NCBI RefSeq assembly: GCF_000214665.1
Contig: NC_015572.1
Location: forward strand, 620,001-684,000
Source: Methylomonas methanica MC09
GTDB taxonomy: Bacteria; Pseudomonadota; Gammaproteobacteria; Methylococcales; Methylomonadaceae
Length of the DNA stretch: 64,000 bases
Reading direction: 5' to 3'
Shown here: positions 7,477 to 16,520 of the stretch, in pieces
Numbering within the stretch: the first letter of the stretch is position 1
Layout of the letters: each line of letters starts with the position of its first letter
Translations under genes and position numbers: made by a program
The notes under the pieces: model-generated
Database searches by the model: none
What the model was told of the DNA's origin: nothing
The model's input: the letters and a program-made list of their open reading frames with translations, nothing else

Positions 7477-9597
7477 TCAAACCTTGCGCCGGACTTCCAC
7501 AACGTTCGACAACTGGCTGATCCGGCCCAGCACCAAACTCAACTGGCTGGTGTTTTCAATTTGCAGCTGCATAGTTAAGGTGGCCGACTGGTCGGGGTGG
7601 GTTTTCAGCGAGGCGTCGGTGATTTGCACCTTGGCAAAGTGCAGCAGTTGCGACACTTCAATCAGCAGGTTCTGTCCGCTCAAGGCTTCGATAACGATAG
7701 GCACGCTGTGGCGGGCATGATGGCTGCCGCTCCATTCGGCCGCGACCAGGTGGGTTTGCTGTTCCGGGTTCAGGTGCAGAATGTTGTTGCAGTCCGTGCG
7801 GTGGATGGTGATGCCGCGGGTGTGGGTAATATAGCCGATGATATCGTCTCCGTTGACCGGCGAGCAGCAGTGCGCCAAGCTGGTGACCAGGTTATCCATG
7901 TCGGCCACCGTAACGGTCGATTTGTTACTGGTTTTTGGCTGCGACAATTTAAACGATGCCGGCGCAAGTTCCGGAATTTTCAAGGCGCCGGCCAATTGCC
8001 GGTTGTTGATGTCGCCGCGACCCAGGGCTTGGTAAAGATGGTCGGCGTCCGCCATTTTGAAATGGCGGATCAGTTCGTTCAGGTCGACACTTTTTAAGCC
8101 CAGTCGTTTGCTTTCCTTATCCAGCAGGCTTTTGCCGGCGGCAATGTTGTCGCCGAGCTCTTGTTGTTTAAACCAGCTTTTGACTTTGCCGATCGCGCGC
8201 GGTGTTTTCAGATAACCCAGGTTCGGGTCCAGCCAGTTGCGGCTGGGCTGGCCGTTTTTAACGGTGATGATTTCCACCTGTTCGCCGGACTGCAGTTGAT
8301 AGGTCAAAGGTTTGATCTGGCCGTTGACTTTGGCGCCGCGGCAGCTGTGGCCGATGTCGGTATGTATGGCGTAGGCGAAATCCAGCGGGGTGGCGCCTTT
8401 AATCAGGTCGACCAGAGTGCCGGTGGGTGTCAGCACAAATACCCGGTCGGAAAAAAGTTCGGTATGGAAATTTTCCAGCAGGTTGTCCTGGCCGCGCTCT
8501 TCCAGCAATAAACGTAGCGAGGTGATGTTTTTTTCAGAAGCGGTGTTGTGCCTGCCGCCTTCCTTATAACGCCAATGCGCCGCGACCCCCAGTTCGGCGA
8601 ATTCGTGCATGGCGCGGGTGCGAATCTGGATTTCCATGCGGTTGCCTTGCTTATCCACTACCACGGTATGTAGCGATTGATAGCCGTTTTCCTTGGGATT
8701 GGCGATATAGTCGTCGAATTCCTTGGGTATGTATTGCCAGCGACCGTGCGCCAGACCCAGAACCGTGTAGCAAGCGGTGACGTCCTCTACGATTACCCGT
8801 ACCGCCAGCAGGTCGTAGAGCTCCTCGATCGGCAGCTGCTTACGGCGCATTTTGCACCAGATGCTATAAATGTGTTTGGGGCGGCCGTACACTTTGGCAT
8901 GGATGTGGTGTTCTTCCAGCGCTTGCTGCAAATCGTGCAGGAATGTTTCGATACACGCTTCGCGTTGCACGCGTTTGTCGGCCAGGGATTTGGCGATACC
9001 GCGATAGCGGTCGGGATCCAGGTAGCGGAAGGCCATGTCTTCCAGTTCCCACTTGAATTGGCTGATACCCAAACGGTTCGCCAGCGGGGCATAGATATCC
9101 AGGGTTTCCCGTGCGATAAATTTGCGGATTTGCTCTTCTTCCCGGGCAAGGCCGCGCAGACGTTGAATCCGATACGCCAACTTAATCAATACCGCCCGTA
9201 CGTCATGCGTCATGGCCAGCAGCATGCGGCGCAGGATTTCGGTCTGGTTCGGCTGGTTTGCCATGTCCTGGTTGTAAATGCTGACCTTGTTCAGCCAGTT
9301 GACGTCTTTTACCAACGTGGCAACCACGGAGCCGAACTGGCTCTCGACAGCGGTTTCGTCGAGATAATCATCGAGTCTGGAGTCGCTTAAGATAGCGGCC
9401 AAAATGGAGTAAATATCGATATGAACCGTCGTTAAGATGCCGGCGACATCGATACCCTTCGGGCGCGGGCTTTGGCTGGCTTGCGGATTGTCTATGCCGG
9501 CCTGAGCGACCAGCGACAATGCTTTGTTGACCAAGTCTCGGTCGTTGGCGGATAAGTTGGGGAACAGTGTTTGAGCAATGTCGGTGGTGTTATGCAT
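7477..9597 (-). CDS. relA: GTP pyrophosphokinase RelA
   Basis: About 706 residues from the ATG at 9597; an extra 22 codons upstream are possible but unlikely. A RelA/SpoT-family (p)ppGpp synthetase: N-terminal pseudo-hydrolase region without the catalytic HD motif, synthetase domain (about 235-350; YGRPKHIYSIW, then NPKENGYQSLH), TGS domain (about 385-450), and a C-terminal zinc-finger/ACT region. The synthetase carries EFDD near residue 292, the ExDD form typical of monofunctional RelA, rather than the RxKD of bifunctional SpoT. Together these support ribosome-dependent stringent-response synthesis without hydrolysis. Transcribed toward htpG. Confidence 0.9.
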   Translation of the reverse strand: MHNTTDIAQTLFPNLSANDRDLVNKALSLVAQAGIDNPQASQSPRPKGIDVAGILTTVHIDIYSILAAILSDSRLDDYLDETAVESQFGSVVATLVKDVNWLNKVSIYNQDMANQPNQTEILRRMLLAMTHDVRAVLIKLAYRIQRLRGLAREEEQIRKFIARETLDIYAPLANRLGISQFKWELEDMAFRYLDPDRYRGIAKSLADKRVQREACIETFLHDLQQALEEHHIHAKVYGRPKHIYSIWCKMRRKQLPIEELYDLLAVRVIVEDVTACYTVLGLAHGRWQYIPKEFDDYIANPKENGYQSLHTVVVDKQGNRMEIQIRTRAMHEFAELGVAAHWRYKEGGRHNTASEKNITSLRLLLEERGQDNLLENFHTELFSDRVFVLTPTGTLVDLIKGATPLDFAYAIHTDIGHSCRGAKVNGQIKPLTYQLQSGEQVEIITVKNGQPSRNWLDPNLGYLKTPRAIGKVKSWFKQQELGDNIAAGKSLLDKESKRLGLKSVDLNELIRHFKMADADHLYQALGRGDINNRQLAGALKIPELAPASFKLSQPKTSNKSTVTVADMDNLVTSLAHCCSPVNGDDIIGYITHTRGITIHRTDCNNILHLNPEQQTHLVAAEWSGSHHARHSVPIVIEALSGQNLLIEVSQLLHFAKVQITDASLKTHPDQSATLTMQLQIENTSQLSLVLGRISQLSNVVEVRRKV

Positions 9598-9737
9598 GTC
9601 TACATTGTAAAGCACTCTGGACAAATTCCGCTGCGGAATCCGGCGGTGGTTGGAGCGTTTCAACGGCTAATAACAGCGGCTAAAGGCGGAAAAATTTTTA
9701 AGATTGAAAAGTTAAGGCTACTTAGGCATCAAACAGA

Positions 9738-9775
9738 AAAACGGCGTGACCATGTCAACATGACCACGCCGTTTT
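9738..9775 (-). terminator. Rho-independent terminator of mltD
   Basis: AAAACGGCGTG (9738-9748) pairs with CACGCCGTTTT (9765-9775); inside, CATGT pairs with ACATG, giving a long imperfect hairpin. With A/T arms on both sides it can end transcription in either direction; it lies 30 bases after mltD and 140 bases before the relA start. Confidence 0.85.
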
Positions 9776-9804
9776 GCATTTAATTCATGCGTTTAATGGT
9801 TGAA

Positions 9805-11403
9805 TTATGATGAAGAGTGGCTGGCTTCGATCATGATTTTTAACTTTGCGCCGGGTTTGATATCGGCACGGTTTTTAGGTACGTTGTTCCATTTGCGTAA
9901 GTCTGTGACGTTGACTTTGAATTTTCTGGAAATTTGCGACAGCGTATCGCCGGGCTTAACCGTGTAACTGATCTGTTTGATGCTGGGTGCGGTTGAGGCC
10001 ACCTGAATATGTCCGCCCGCTTTTTTGATAACCAGTTTTTGTCCGGTTTTCAGGGCTGATTTACTTGATAATTTGTTCCAGCTTAGGATGTCGCTTTTAT
10101 CGACCGAGAAACGTTGGGCTATGTTCCACAAAGTATCGCCTTTTTTCACGGTATAGCTTTGCTTCGTTACTTGAGCGTGTTCTTTGATGGAGATTTTGTT
10201 GCTGGCGCTCGCTACAACAGTCTCATCGTTGTCTTTGATATTTTTATAGGACATGGGGATTAACAATGTTTTTCCCGCTGTCACCTCATCGTTATCCAGG
10301 TGATTGACTGCCTGAATCTGTTCGATAGAGGTATGATGCTTTTGTGCGATGCTTCTCAGCGATTCCTTGCCGCTAACTGTGTGATATTCCCACTTGATCA
10401 GTTCATGCTCAGGCAGTCTGGCGATTTTTTCCTTGAACGTATCGGCCTTTTCCACCGGGATCAGTAAACGATGCGGACCTTGTGGCGCCGTGCTCAGTTG
10501 CTTGAAAGCCGGATTCAGTTTTAAGAAGTCGTCCAGCGGTGTCTGAGCCATTTCCGCGGCTTTACCCAAGTCGATTTGCGATTGCACGTCAACCAGCTCG
10601 AAAAACGGTTCGTTGGCAATATGATGCAGATCCAAATTGTATTTTTCCGGGTTCGCAAAAATTTTGGCGATGGCCAGCAATCTGGGTACGTAAGCGGCTG
10701 TTTCGCTATTTAAATCCAGTGACCAATAATCGGTCGCCTGACCACGGCTAAGGTTTTTATCCATGGCGTGGCGAATATTACCTTTACCGGCGTTATACGA
10801 GGCCAGGGCCAGCAGCCAGTCGTTGTTGAATTCTTCGCTGAGTTGTTTCAAAAAGGTGGTGGCGGCTTGGGTCGACTCGATGACGTCGCGGCGGCCGTCG
10901 TACCAGCTGTTTTGCTCCAAGCCGTATAAGCGACCGGTGGGAGGTATGAATTGCCACAGGCCGGATGCTTTTGCAGGCGATTCCGCGTCGGGTCTGAAGG
11001 CGCTTTCCACGACCGGCAACAAGGCCATTTCGCCGGGAATGTTTTTAGCTTCGATTTCGTTAAGAATAAAAAACAGGTAGGGTTCCGCGCGTTGTTGAAC
11101 CCGGCTCAAGTATTCGGGATTTTTCAGGTAGAAGTTTACTTCTCTATCGATCCTGGCATTATCTATTTCAGGCAATGCGTATAGCGACAGCATGCGGTCC
11201 CAAACGGTTGCATGTTCTTTTGAATCGTCGTCTCTAATAAAGCGGTGATTATTGTTGTGACTGCGGGTAAAAACAGAAAACTTGCTGCTGGATGAAGGTG
11301 ACAAAGGGTCTTTGTGAGCCGTTTGACTACAACCGGTTGCCAGTAAAATGGGCAACAAGTAGGACAGATGTCGGGCCGATTTTTTAGAAATTGAGCGAGG
11401 CAT
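9805..11403 (-). CDS. mltD: Membrane-bound lytic murein transglycosylase D
   Basis: 532 residues from the ATG at 11403. Signal peptide with lipobox LLATGC, so an outer-membrane lipoprotein. A transglycosylase SLT domain follows, with the catalytic Glu in VVESAF and the motif SGLWQFIPPTGR. Three LysM peptidoglycan-binding repeats lie at the C-terminus (starting YHTVSGKESL, YTVKKGDTLW and YTVKPGDTLS); E. coli MltD has two. The enzyme cleaves murein glycan strands with 1,6-anhydro-MurNAc formation. Divergent from a yafS-like/rnhA pair, an order shared with the enterobacterial mltD region, but gloB and dnaQ are absent. Confidence 0.93.
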   Translation of the reverse strand: MPRSISKKSARHLSYLLPILLATGCSQTAHKDPLSPSSSSKFSVFTRSHNNNHRFIRDDDSKEHATVWDRMLSLYALPEIDNARIDREVNFYLKNPEYLSRVQQRAEPYLFFILNEIEAKNIPGEMALLPVVESAFRPDAESPAKASGLWQFIPPTGRLYGLEQNSWYDGRRDVIESTQAATTFLKQLSEEFNNDWLLALASYNAGKGNIRHAMDKNLSRGQATDYWSLDLNSETAAYVPRLLAIAKIFANPEKYNLDLHHIANEPFFELVDVQSQIDLGKAAEMAQTPLDDFLKLNPAFKQLSTAPQGPHRLLIPVEKADTFKEKIARLPEHELIKWEYHTVSGKESLRSIAQKHHTSIEQIQAVNHLDNDEVTAGKTLLIPMSYKNIKDNDETVVASASNKISIKEHAQVTKQSYTVKKGDTLWNIAQRFSVDKSDILSWNKLSSKSALKTGQKLVIKKAGGHIQVASTAPSIKQISYTVKPGDTLSQISRKFKVNVTDLRKWNNVPKNRADIKPGAKLKIMIEASHSSS

Positions 11404-11489
11404 TGTCTTTACTCTTAAAATCAAAAAATTAGATGCTACCATGGCTTTGGCGATTAAGCCACCAATCCTTCCCTTTGGGCCAGTATTAG

Positions 11490-12206
11490 ATGAAGAGAAA
11501 ATTTTTATTTGCACTATATCAAACGCCGCGCGGCAAACTGCTGCAAACCATGGAGGCAAAATATCTGAAACGCTGCATTACCGTGAGTTGCAAGCAGAAG
11601 CAGTTGCAAATCGGTGGGCTGGATTGGGAGAGTGAATTCGTTGATTGTTCGCTGTACAGAAATTATGTAATTCTTGACGGGAAAGGCATGGGCGACGCAC
11701 GCGCCTTGAAAGTAAACGCAAAAGCTTACAATTTACCGATACAAACCGAATCGATGGATTTAGTGATTATTCCGCACATGTTGGAGTTCGATGCGCAGCG
11801 CTTTCGCACCATGCGCGAGGTGCATCGGGTATTGAAGCCCGGCGGAGAATTGGTTATTTTGAATTTCAATTCGCTTAGTTTGTATGTACGCTTTCAGTTC
11901 TTATGGGATAAAAAAGTCGGCGAGTCATGGCGTGCGCACTTTATGACCCGATCCCGCTTAACCGATTGGTTAAAACTATTGAATTTTGAAATATTGCATA
12001 CTGCGGAATTCGGTTTGGATGCCTTTACCATCACGCACGGCGGGTTTTCCTCGCCCTTAAAAGCCCTGTTTTCCATGGCCTATGGGCTAAAAGCCGTCAA
12101 AAGGCAATATTCCTTGATCCCTCTCACACCGGCAACACAAGGTAAAACCCGGTTGGCGGCAGCTAATATCGGCTTGGAGTCGAATTTACAAAAAACCAAA
12201 AATTAA
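11490..12206 (+). CDS. SAM-dependent methyltransferase, YafS-like
   Basis: A 238-residue class I (type 11) methyltransferase. The SAM-domain features visible are the motif around [18 protein letters not shown] and the [19 protein letters not shown] strand-turn. Its place directly before rnhA and beside mltD matches E. coli yafS, whose substrate is not established. Divergent from mltD. The final codons end one base before the rnhA start, so the two are probably co-transcribed. Confidence 0.8.
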   Translation: MKRKFLFALYQTPRGKLLQTMEAKYLKRCITVSCKQKQLQIGGLDWESEFVDCSLYRNYVILDGKGMGDARALKVNAKAYNLPIQTESMDLVIIPHMLEFDAQRFRTMREVHRVLKPGGELVILNFNSLSLYVRFQFLWDKKVGESWRAHFMTRSRLTDWLKLLNFEILHTAEFGLDAFTITHGGFSSPLKALFSMAYGLKAVKRQYSLIPLTPATQGKTRLAAANIGLESNLQKTKN

Positions 12207-12207
12207 T

Positions 12208-12654
12208 ATGACTGAGATTGTAACGGTATACACCGACGGCGCCTGTAAAGGTAATCCAGGGCCTGGTGGCTGGGGGGTGTATATGTCCTACAAGGGTAAA
12301 GAAAAACAGTTGTGCGGCGGCGAGCGGGAAACCACGAACAATCGCATGGAACTGATGGCGGCCATTCAGGCTTTGGAGATTTTGAATCGGTCCTGCGCGA
12401 TTAAACTGCATACTGATTCCAAATACGTGTTGCAAGGTATTACAGAATGGATGGGCAACTGGAAAAAACGTGGCTGGAAAACGTCGGCTAACAAACCGGT
12501 CAAAAACGAAGACTTGTGGCGTCGTTTGGATCAGTCTATTCAACGCCACAGCATTGAATGGGTGTGGGTAAAAGGCCATTCGGGCGATCCGGGCAATGAA
12601 ACGGCCGATAGTTTGGCTAATCAAGGTATACAACAGTTAGATCGAAAAAATTAG
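12208..12654 (+). CDS. rnhA: Ribonuclease HI
   Basis: A 148-residue RNase HI that cuts the RNA strand of RNA-DNA hybrids. Catalytic acidic residues are visible: Asp in [16 protein letters not shown] near residue 10, Glu in NNRMELMAA near 48, Asp in LHTDSKYV near 70, and the C-terminal [17 protein letters not shown] with the last Asp. Normal length. It starts immediately after the methyltransferase stop. Confidence 0.96.
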   Translation: MTEIVTVYTDGACKGNPGPGGWGVYMSYKGKEKQLCGGERETTNNRMELMAAIQALEILNRSCAIKLHTDSKYVLQGITEWMGNWKKRGWKTSANKPVKNEDLWRRLDQSIQRHSIEWVWVKGHSGDPGNETADSLANQGIQQLDRKN

Positions 12655-12671
12655 CGGAACGGGAGATAACG

Positions 12672-12947
12672 ATGGTAGGTGTGATTGCGGCCTCTTTGGT
12701 TGGCGTATGGTTTTATAGCACGGCCGGGCGTTCCGGGCGTCCGCCGGTGTCTTGGGGTATTTCGGGAGTGGTTGTGTATTTTTTGGCGGCTTTGCTGTGG
12801 AGTTTGACGGTAACGCCGGGCATCAAGGATGCCGCCATCCATAATCCAAATGGCACGCTGATTTTTATTGTGCGGTATGCCTATATCGGCGTCGGATTGG
12901 CCGCCGCCGCAGTAGTGAATTTTTGGCTGAATAAGGCCCAAAATTAA
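12672..12947 (+). CDS. Small membrane protein, hypothetical
   Basis: A 91-residue protein with three hydrophobic stretches (about 2-16, 32-48 and 65-85), so probably a three-pass inner-membrane protein. Not assigned to a family. The start is preceded by ACGGGAGATAACG, a fair ribosome binding site, and the gene follows rnhA by 17 bases, so co-transcription is likely. Confidence 0.6.
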   Translation: MVGVIAASLVGVWFYSTAGRSGRPPVSWGISGVVVYFLAALLWSLTVTPGIKDAAIHNPNGTLIFIVRYAYIGVGLAAAAVVNFWLNKAQN

Positions 12948-12958
12948 TTGCTCCCGCC

Positions 12959-13207
12959 ATGGAATGGTCGGTCTACATCATATTGTGCGGTGACGGTAGT
13001 TTATACACCGGTATCAGCACCGATGTGCAGCGGCGGTTTTTACAGCATCAAACAGGTAAGGGTGCAAAGTATTTCAGGCGTTGCCGGCCCAGTTGCGTGA
13101 TTTTCTCCGAAGCCGGGCACAGTAGAAGCTCCGCTTCGCGGCGCGAGGCGGAAATAAAAAGGATGGCGCGCCAGGATAAGCTCAAACTGATTAAAGATAT
13201 CGAATGA
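12959..13207 (+). CDS. GIY-YIG superfamily nuclease-like protein
   Basis: An 82-residue single-domain GIY-YIG protein of the UPF0213/YhbQ type. VYIILCGDGSLYTGIS holds the two motifs (YII and YTGI), followed by the conserved Arg in VQRRFLQHQTGKGAKYFR and a Glu in SRREAEIKRM near residue 65. Members have been linked to DNA repair or metabolism without a settled role. Lies 11 bases after the small membrane protein. Confidence 0.85.
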   Translation: MEWSVYIILCGDGSLYTGISTDVQRRFLQHQTGKGAKYFRRCRPSCVIFSEAGHSRSSASRREAEIKRMARQDKLKLIKDIE

Positions 13208-13242
13208 AGACAACAGGAGAGGGCGGCTACAATCTTAGTTTG

Positions 13243-13286
13243 CACATGAGAATCGTTTGCATTACCGCTAGCTCTTGACTTATACT
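13243..13286 (+). promoter_or_regulatory. Fur box overlapping a sigma-70 promoter
   Basis: CACATGAGAATCGTTTGCATT (about 13243-13263) resembles Fur boxes of iron-repressed genes (TGAGAAT-dyad-ATTTGCATT type). It overlaps the -35 element TTGCAT (13257-13262) of a promoter whose -10 TATACT (13281-13286) is 18 bases away, about 28 bases before the porin ATG. Position and form suggest repression by Fe-loaded Fur. Confidence 0.65.
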
Positions 13287-13313
13287 CTCTCCGAATTTTT
13301 CCTGGAGAGTGAC

Positions 13314-14717
13314 ATGAAATTAAGAACCACCAAATTGGCTGCCGCCATAACACTACTTGCTGCGAATACGCAGGTTAGCGCTGCGGGAATCCCGGCTGAA
13401 AAACCGCAAACAATGGAAGAGATGTGGAAGATTATTCAGGCGCAACAGCAACAAATCGATAGCATGACCAAAAAACTGGAGACGGTGGCGGAAAAGAAGG
13501 CCGCCGGCGATGTCAGTCAAATCGAGCGAAAAACCGACGTATTGACGGAAGAAGTGGAAAAACTACGCACCCAGTTGGTGGTGCCTGAAAAAACCGAATA
13601 CAAGAGCGCCTATGGTTTAGGCCCTGCTGCATCCAAGGTTTATCAGGTTGGAAAAGGTCTGTCGATAGGCGGATACGGCGAGGCAAATTATCAGGCTAGG
13701 GTCGATGATCAAGGCGGTCGAGACGCGAACGGCAATTTAGTCAATCCGGATAACGCCGATTTCGAACGCTTGGTCATTTACGCGGGTTACAAATTTAGCG
13801 ATAACATCCTCTTCAACAGTGAGATTGAATTCGAACATTCTTCTACCGGTAAAGGTGGGGAAGTCTCTGTTGAATTCGCCGCGCTGGATTTTTTTATCAA
13901 CAAAATGGCCAACGTACGGGCGGGTATGGTGTTGATGCCGATGGGTTTCATCAACCAAATCCACGAACCGCCATTCTTCTTCGGTAACAACCGGCCGGAA
14001 GTCGAGCGCCGCATTATTCCTTCCACGTGGCGTGAAATTGGTGCCGGTTTATTCGGTGAGCTGGCGCCGGGCTTGACTTATACAACCTACGTTGTGAACG
14101 GAATGAACGCCGACAATTTTAGCAGTAGCGGCATTCGTAGCGGCCGGCAATCAGGCGCGCAAGCGAAAGCGGAGGATTTGGCCTACGTCGGGCGTTTGGA
14201 CTATGCGCCTGATTACTTGCCGGGTGTGACCATTGGCGGTTCGGCGTACATTGGCAACTCCGGACAAAACAAACTGTATAACGGCCATAAATTGGACGTG
14301 ACGACACAGTTATACGAAGCGCATCTACAGTGGAAATACCGCGGTTTGGAATTCAGAACTCTCGGTTCATTCGGCCGGATCGGCGATGCGGCTGCTTTAA
14401 GCGCGGCGAAAGGAACTACCATCGGTTCCGAAAACTACGGCTGGTACAGCGAAGTCGGTTACGACATTTTGCCGCATATTTTCCCGGATAGCACCCAATA
14501 CCTGGCACCGTTTTTCCGCTACGAAAAAATGGACACTCTGGCCAGCGTACCGGTCGGTTTTGCCGACGATTTCAGCAAAGATATTGAAATCTTCCAGATC
14601 GGTATGAACTACAAGCCGATTCCCAATGTTGTCATCAAGGCCGACTACCGGAATTTCAATCAAAAAGCCGGTACCTCGCCCGACGACTTTAATTTGGGTG
14701 TCGGTTTTATCTTCTAA
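13314..14717 (+). CDS. Outer-membrane porin, probably iron-regulated
   Basis: 467 residues from the ATG at 13314, after the ribosome binding site CTGGAGAGTGAC. Signal peptide MKLRTTKLAAAITLLAA...VSAAG, then a short coiled coil (about 35-85, QAQQQQIDSMTKKLE and DVLTEEVEKLRTQL) as in trimeric porins, then a beta-barrel of alternating strands ending in Phe (GVGFIF), the usual outer-membrane C-terminal signal. Resembles phosphate-selective-type or DUF-class porins by feel; substrate unknown. First gene of a set with an FMN-binding protein and a membrane protein; the Fur box suggests a role in iron uptake or redox chemistry. Confidence 0.8.
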   Translation: MKLRTTKLAAAITLLAANTQVSAAGIPAEKPQTMEEMWKIIQAQQQQIDSMTKKLETVAEKKAAGDVSQIERKTDVLTEEVEKLRTQLVVPEKTEYKSAYGLGPAASKVYQVGKGLSIGGYGEANYQARVDDQGGRDANGNLVNPDNADFERLVIYAGYKFSDNILFNSEIEFEHSSTGKGGEVSVEFAALDFFINKMANVRAGMVLMPMGFINQIHEPPFFFGNNRPEVERRIIPSTWREIGAGLFGELAPGLTYTTYVVNGMNADNFSSSGIRSGRQSGAQAKAEDLAYVGRLDYAPDYLPGVTIGGSAYIGNSGQNKLYNGHKLDVTTQLYEAHLQWKYRGLEFRTLGSFGRIGDAAALSAAKGTTIGSENYGWYSEVGYDILPHIFPDSTQYLAPFFRYEKMDTLASVPVGFADDFSKDIEIFQIGMNYKPIPNVVIKADYRNFNQKAGTSPDDFNLGVGFIF

Positions 14718-14727
14718 AAACCAACCG

Positions 14728-14802
14728 GCAGTTGCGTGACGCTAGCTCACGAACTGCGATACTGTAGCCGTGGATGCGCAAAGTGATTGGCAAATCCACG
14801 GC
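14728..14802 (+). other. Two intercistronic hairpins
   Basis: Between the porin and the FMN-binding gene, GCAGTTGCGTGA (14728-14739) pairs with TCACGAACTGC (14747-14757) with one bulge, and GCCGTGGAT (14767-14775) pairs with ATCCACGGC (14794-14802). Neither is followed by a T-run, so they more likely stabilise the porin mRNA or attenuate read-through than end transcription. Confidence 0.5.
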
Positions 14803-14851
14803 CACTCTCTATCATAAAGCCTGTTTCTTACTGGCTTGATTGTCATCATCT

Positions 14852-15403
14852 ATGCAAATTCATAAATCCCTACGCTTGGTTTTTCTGCTGTTTATTTTGG
14901 CTTTTTGGGCCGCACCGGGGCTTTCCACGGTGTTTTACAGCAAGGAAGAAGCCATGAAGCTGGCGTTTGGAGAGGATGCAACGGTTGAAATGCAGTCGCT
15001 GTTTCCAACCGCCGAGCAACTGACGGAAATTGAACGCTTGGCCAAAGTCAAATTGGAATCCAAATTATTCAGTTTTTATGTCGGCAAAAAACAGGACGCA
15101 ATCATCGGTTATGCGGCGATCGAGTCGCACAATGTCAGAACCAAGCCGGAAACCCTGCTGGTTGTGCTCGACCCCAACGGCAACTTGCGGCAAGTGGTGA
15201 CGTTGGCTTTTCATGAGCCGCCGGAATATCAACCGCCCGAGCGTTGGTTTAACCAGTTACTTAATCGTAAGCTGGATGATTTGAGTTTCGGTAAGGATAT
15301 TCAAGGGGTGTCCGGTGCAACCTTGAGCACCCGAGCCGCTCTCAATAGTGCCCGTAAGGTGCTGGCCGTATTTCAGGTCATGTTGAAACAGCCGGAAAAC
15401 TGA
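14852..15403 (+). CDS. Periplasmic FMN-binding domain protein
   Basis: 183 residues from the ATG at 14852 (a TTG at 14840 is an alternative). An N-terminal hydrophobic segment (LRLVFLLFILAFWAAPGLS) serves as signal or anchor. The C-terminal half is an FMN_bind domain: QGVSGATLST near residue 160 matches the S/T-GAT flavinylation motif of RnfG/NqrC proteins, although the usual Asp three residues before Ser is Gln here. Such domains carry FMN, often attached by ApbE. It lies between the Fur-controlled porin and a membrane protein whose ATG overlaps its stop (TGATG), so translational coupling is likely. Confidence 0.8.
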   Translation: MQIHKSLRLVFLLFILAFWAAPGLSTVFYSKEEAMKLAFGEDATVEMQSLFPTAEQLTEIERLAKVKLESKLFSFYVGKKQDAIIGYAAIESHNVRTKPETLLVVLDPNGNLRQVVTLAFHEPPEYQPPERWFNQLLNRKLDDLSFGKDIQGVSGATLSTRAALNSARKVLAVFQVMLKQPEN

Positions 15404-15891
15404 TGCGTTTTTTTGTCACCGGCGAACAAAATCGCCAATTGTTGATGAACACGCTGATTTTGATGTTTCTGGTCTACGTGGCCTTGTTATGGGTGAGCAA
15501 CGGCCTGATGTATTTCCATAAAATGAATCTCGGCGTCGATTCTGTCTTGGCGTATTATCTGGGTTCGGAACAGGAATTTACCCAGCCCAGAAGCTATCAG
15601 AGTTTATTGGAAGTAACCCATTTCCACCTGTTTGCCATGGGTATGCTGGTGCTGACCTTGACGCATTTAATGTTGATGACGCATTTGCCGACGCTGGTTA
15701 AGGTTTGGCTCAGCGTTATCATCTACGCCTCCGCCATAGCCGATGAAGCGGCGGGATGGTTAGTACTGTTCGTGCATCCCGGTTTTGCCTATTTCAAAAT
15801 AGCGGCCTTTCTGTTATTGGAAACCTCCTTGGCGGTTTTGATTATCGTTGTCATTATCTCGTTAGTACAAGCCAGACGGCGCATAAACTAA
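15403..15891 (+). CDS. His-rich four-helix membrane protein
   Basis: A 162-residue protein with about four membrane helices (about 13-35, 66-90, 100-120, 130-155). Histidines cluster in the second helix region, VTHFHLFAMGMLVLTLTHLMLMTHL, a pattern compatible with heme b binding. No family name recognised. Its start overlaps the stop of the FMN-binding gene by one base. With that neighbour it could form an electron-transfer pair, membrane quinol or heme to periplasmic flavin, but this is inference. Confidence 0.65.
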   Translation: MRFFVTGEQNRQLLMNTLILMFLVYVALLWVSNGLMYFHKMNLGVDSVLAYYLGSEQEFTQPRSYQSLLEVTHFHLFAMGMLVLTLTHLMLMTHLPTLVKVWLSVIIYASAIADEAAGWLVLFVHPGFAYFKIAAFLLLETSLAVLIIVVIISLVQARRRIN

Positions 15892-15971
15892 GCCGCTGAT
15901 CGGCGGGCTTTGCGGTTTGCCAACTTGCCTTGTACACTGCGGGCACTACCGCATCTCGACAGGAGAACGTC

Positions 15972-16517
15972 ATGAACAAACATTTATTACTGGTCCGTAC
16001 CTTTCACGACCAATTCGGCATCGAGCAACCCGAATATCCCGAAACCACGCATTTGTCGGACATGGATATTGTCATGCGCCAAGCCTTGCTGATGGACTGC
16101 GGCAGTGAAACGTTTAAAGCCATTACCGGCGGCGATCTCGCCAAGATTCTTGCCGGCCTGGTGGACTTGGCCTACAACGCTTTGGCGGCTATTGCCTGCC
16201 GTGGCGACGATGTGGTGTCCACCTCGGTGGCGTGGCGTCAGGACGGTTCGGTATTGTCCGTGATGCGGGTGTTGGCGGACAAAATCAACAATTGTTCCTC
16301 CGGAGAAAGTATTCATTATTCGGCTCTTTACAATATCTGCGAGCAACTGGCGCGCGGCTTTATCAACGCGGATTTCGACAAGGCTTTTAACATGGTGCAT
16401 GCCAATCTGCTGCACAGCGGACGTAGCACAGCGGACGCGGGCCGCGATTACGATCAGCGTATCGCTAAAGAAACCCTGCCGCAGGCGCCGGATTTAAGCG
16501 AAGCATTGTACGAATAA
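15972..16517 (+). CDS. MazG/PRA-PH-like protein, active site partly lost
   Basis: 181 residues from the ATG at 15972, after the ribosome binding site CAGGAGAACGT. The fold signature is that of all-alpha NTP pyrophosphohydrolases of the phosphoribosyl-ATP-PPase-like group: LVRTFHDQFGIEQPEYPE at the N-terminus, GLVDLAYNALAAI mid-protein and FDKAFNMVHANLLHSG near the end. The usual EExxE metal cluster expected after the N-terminal motif reads LMDCGSETF, so catalysis may be altered. It ends four bases before the glxR-like gene; a joint role in the glyoxylate operon is unclear. Confidence 0.6.
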   Translation: MNKHLLLVRTFHDQFGIEQPEYPETTHLSDMDIVMRQALLMDCGSETFKAITGGDLAKILAGLVDLAYNALAAIACRGDDVVSTSVAWRQDGSVLSVMRVLADKINNCSSGESIHYSALYNICEQLARGFINADFDKAFNMVHANLLHSGRSTADAGRDYDQRIAKETLPQAPDLSEALYE

Positions 16518-16520
16518 AGT

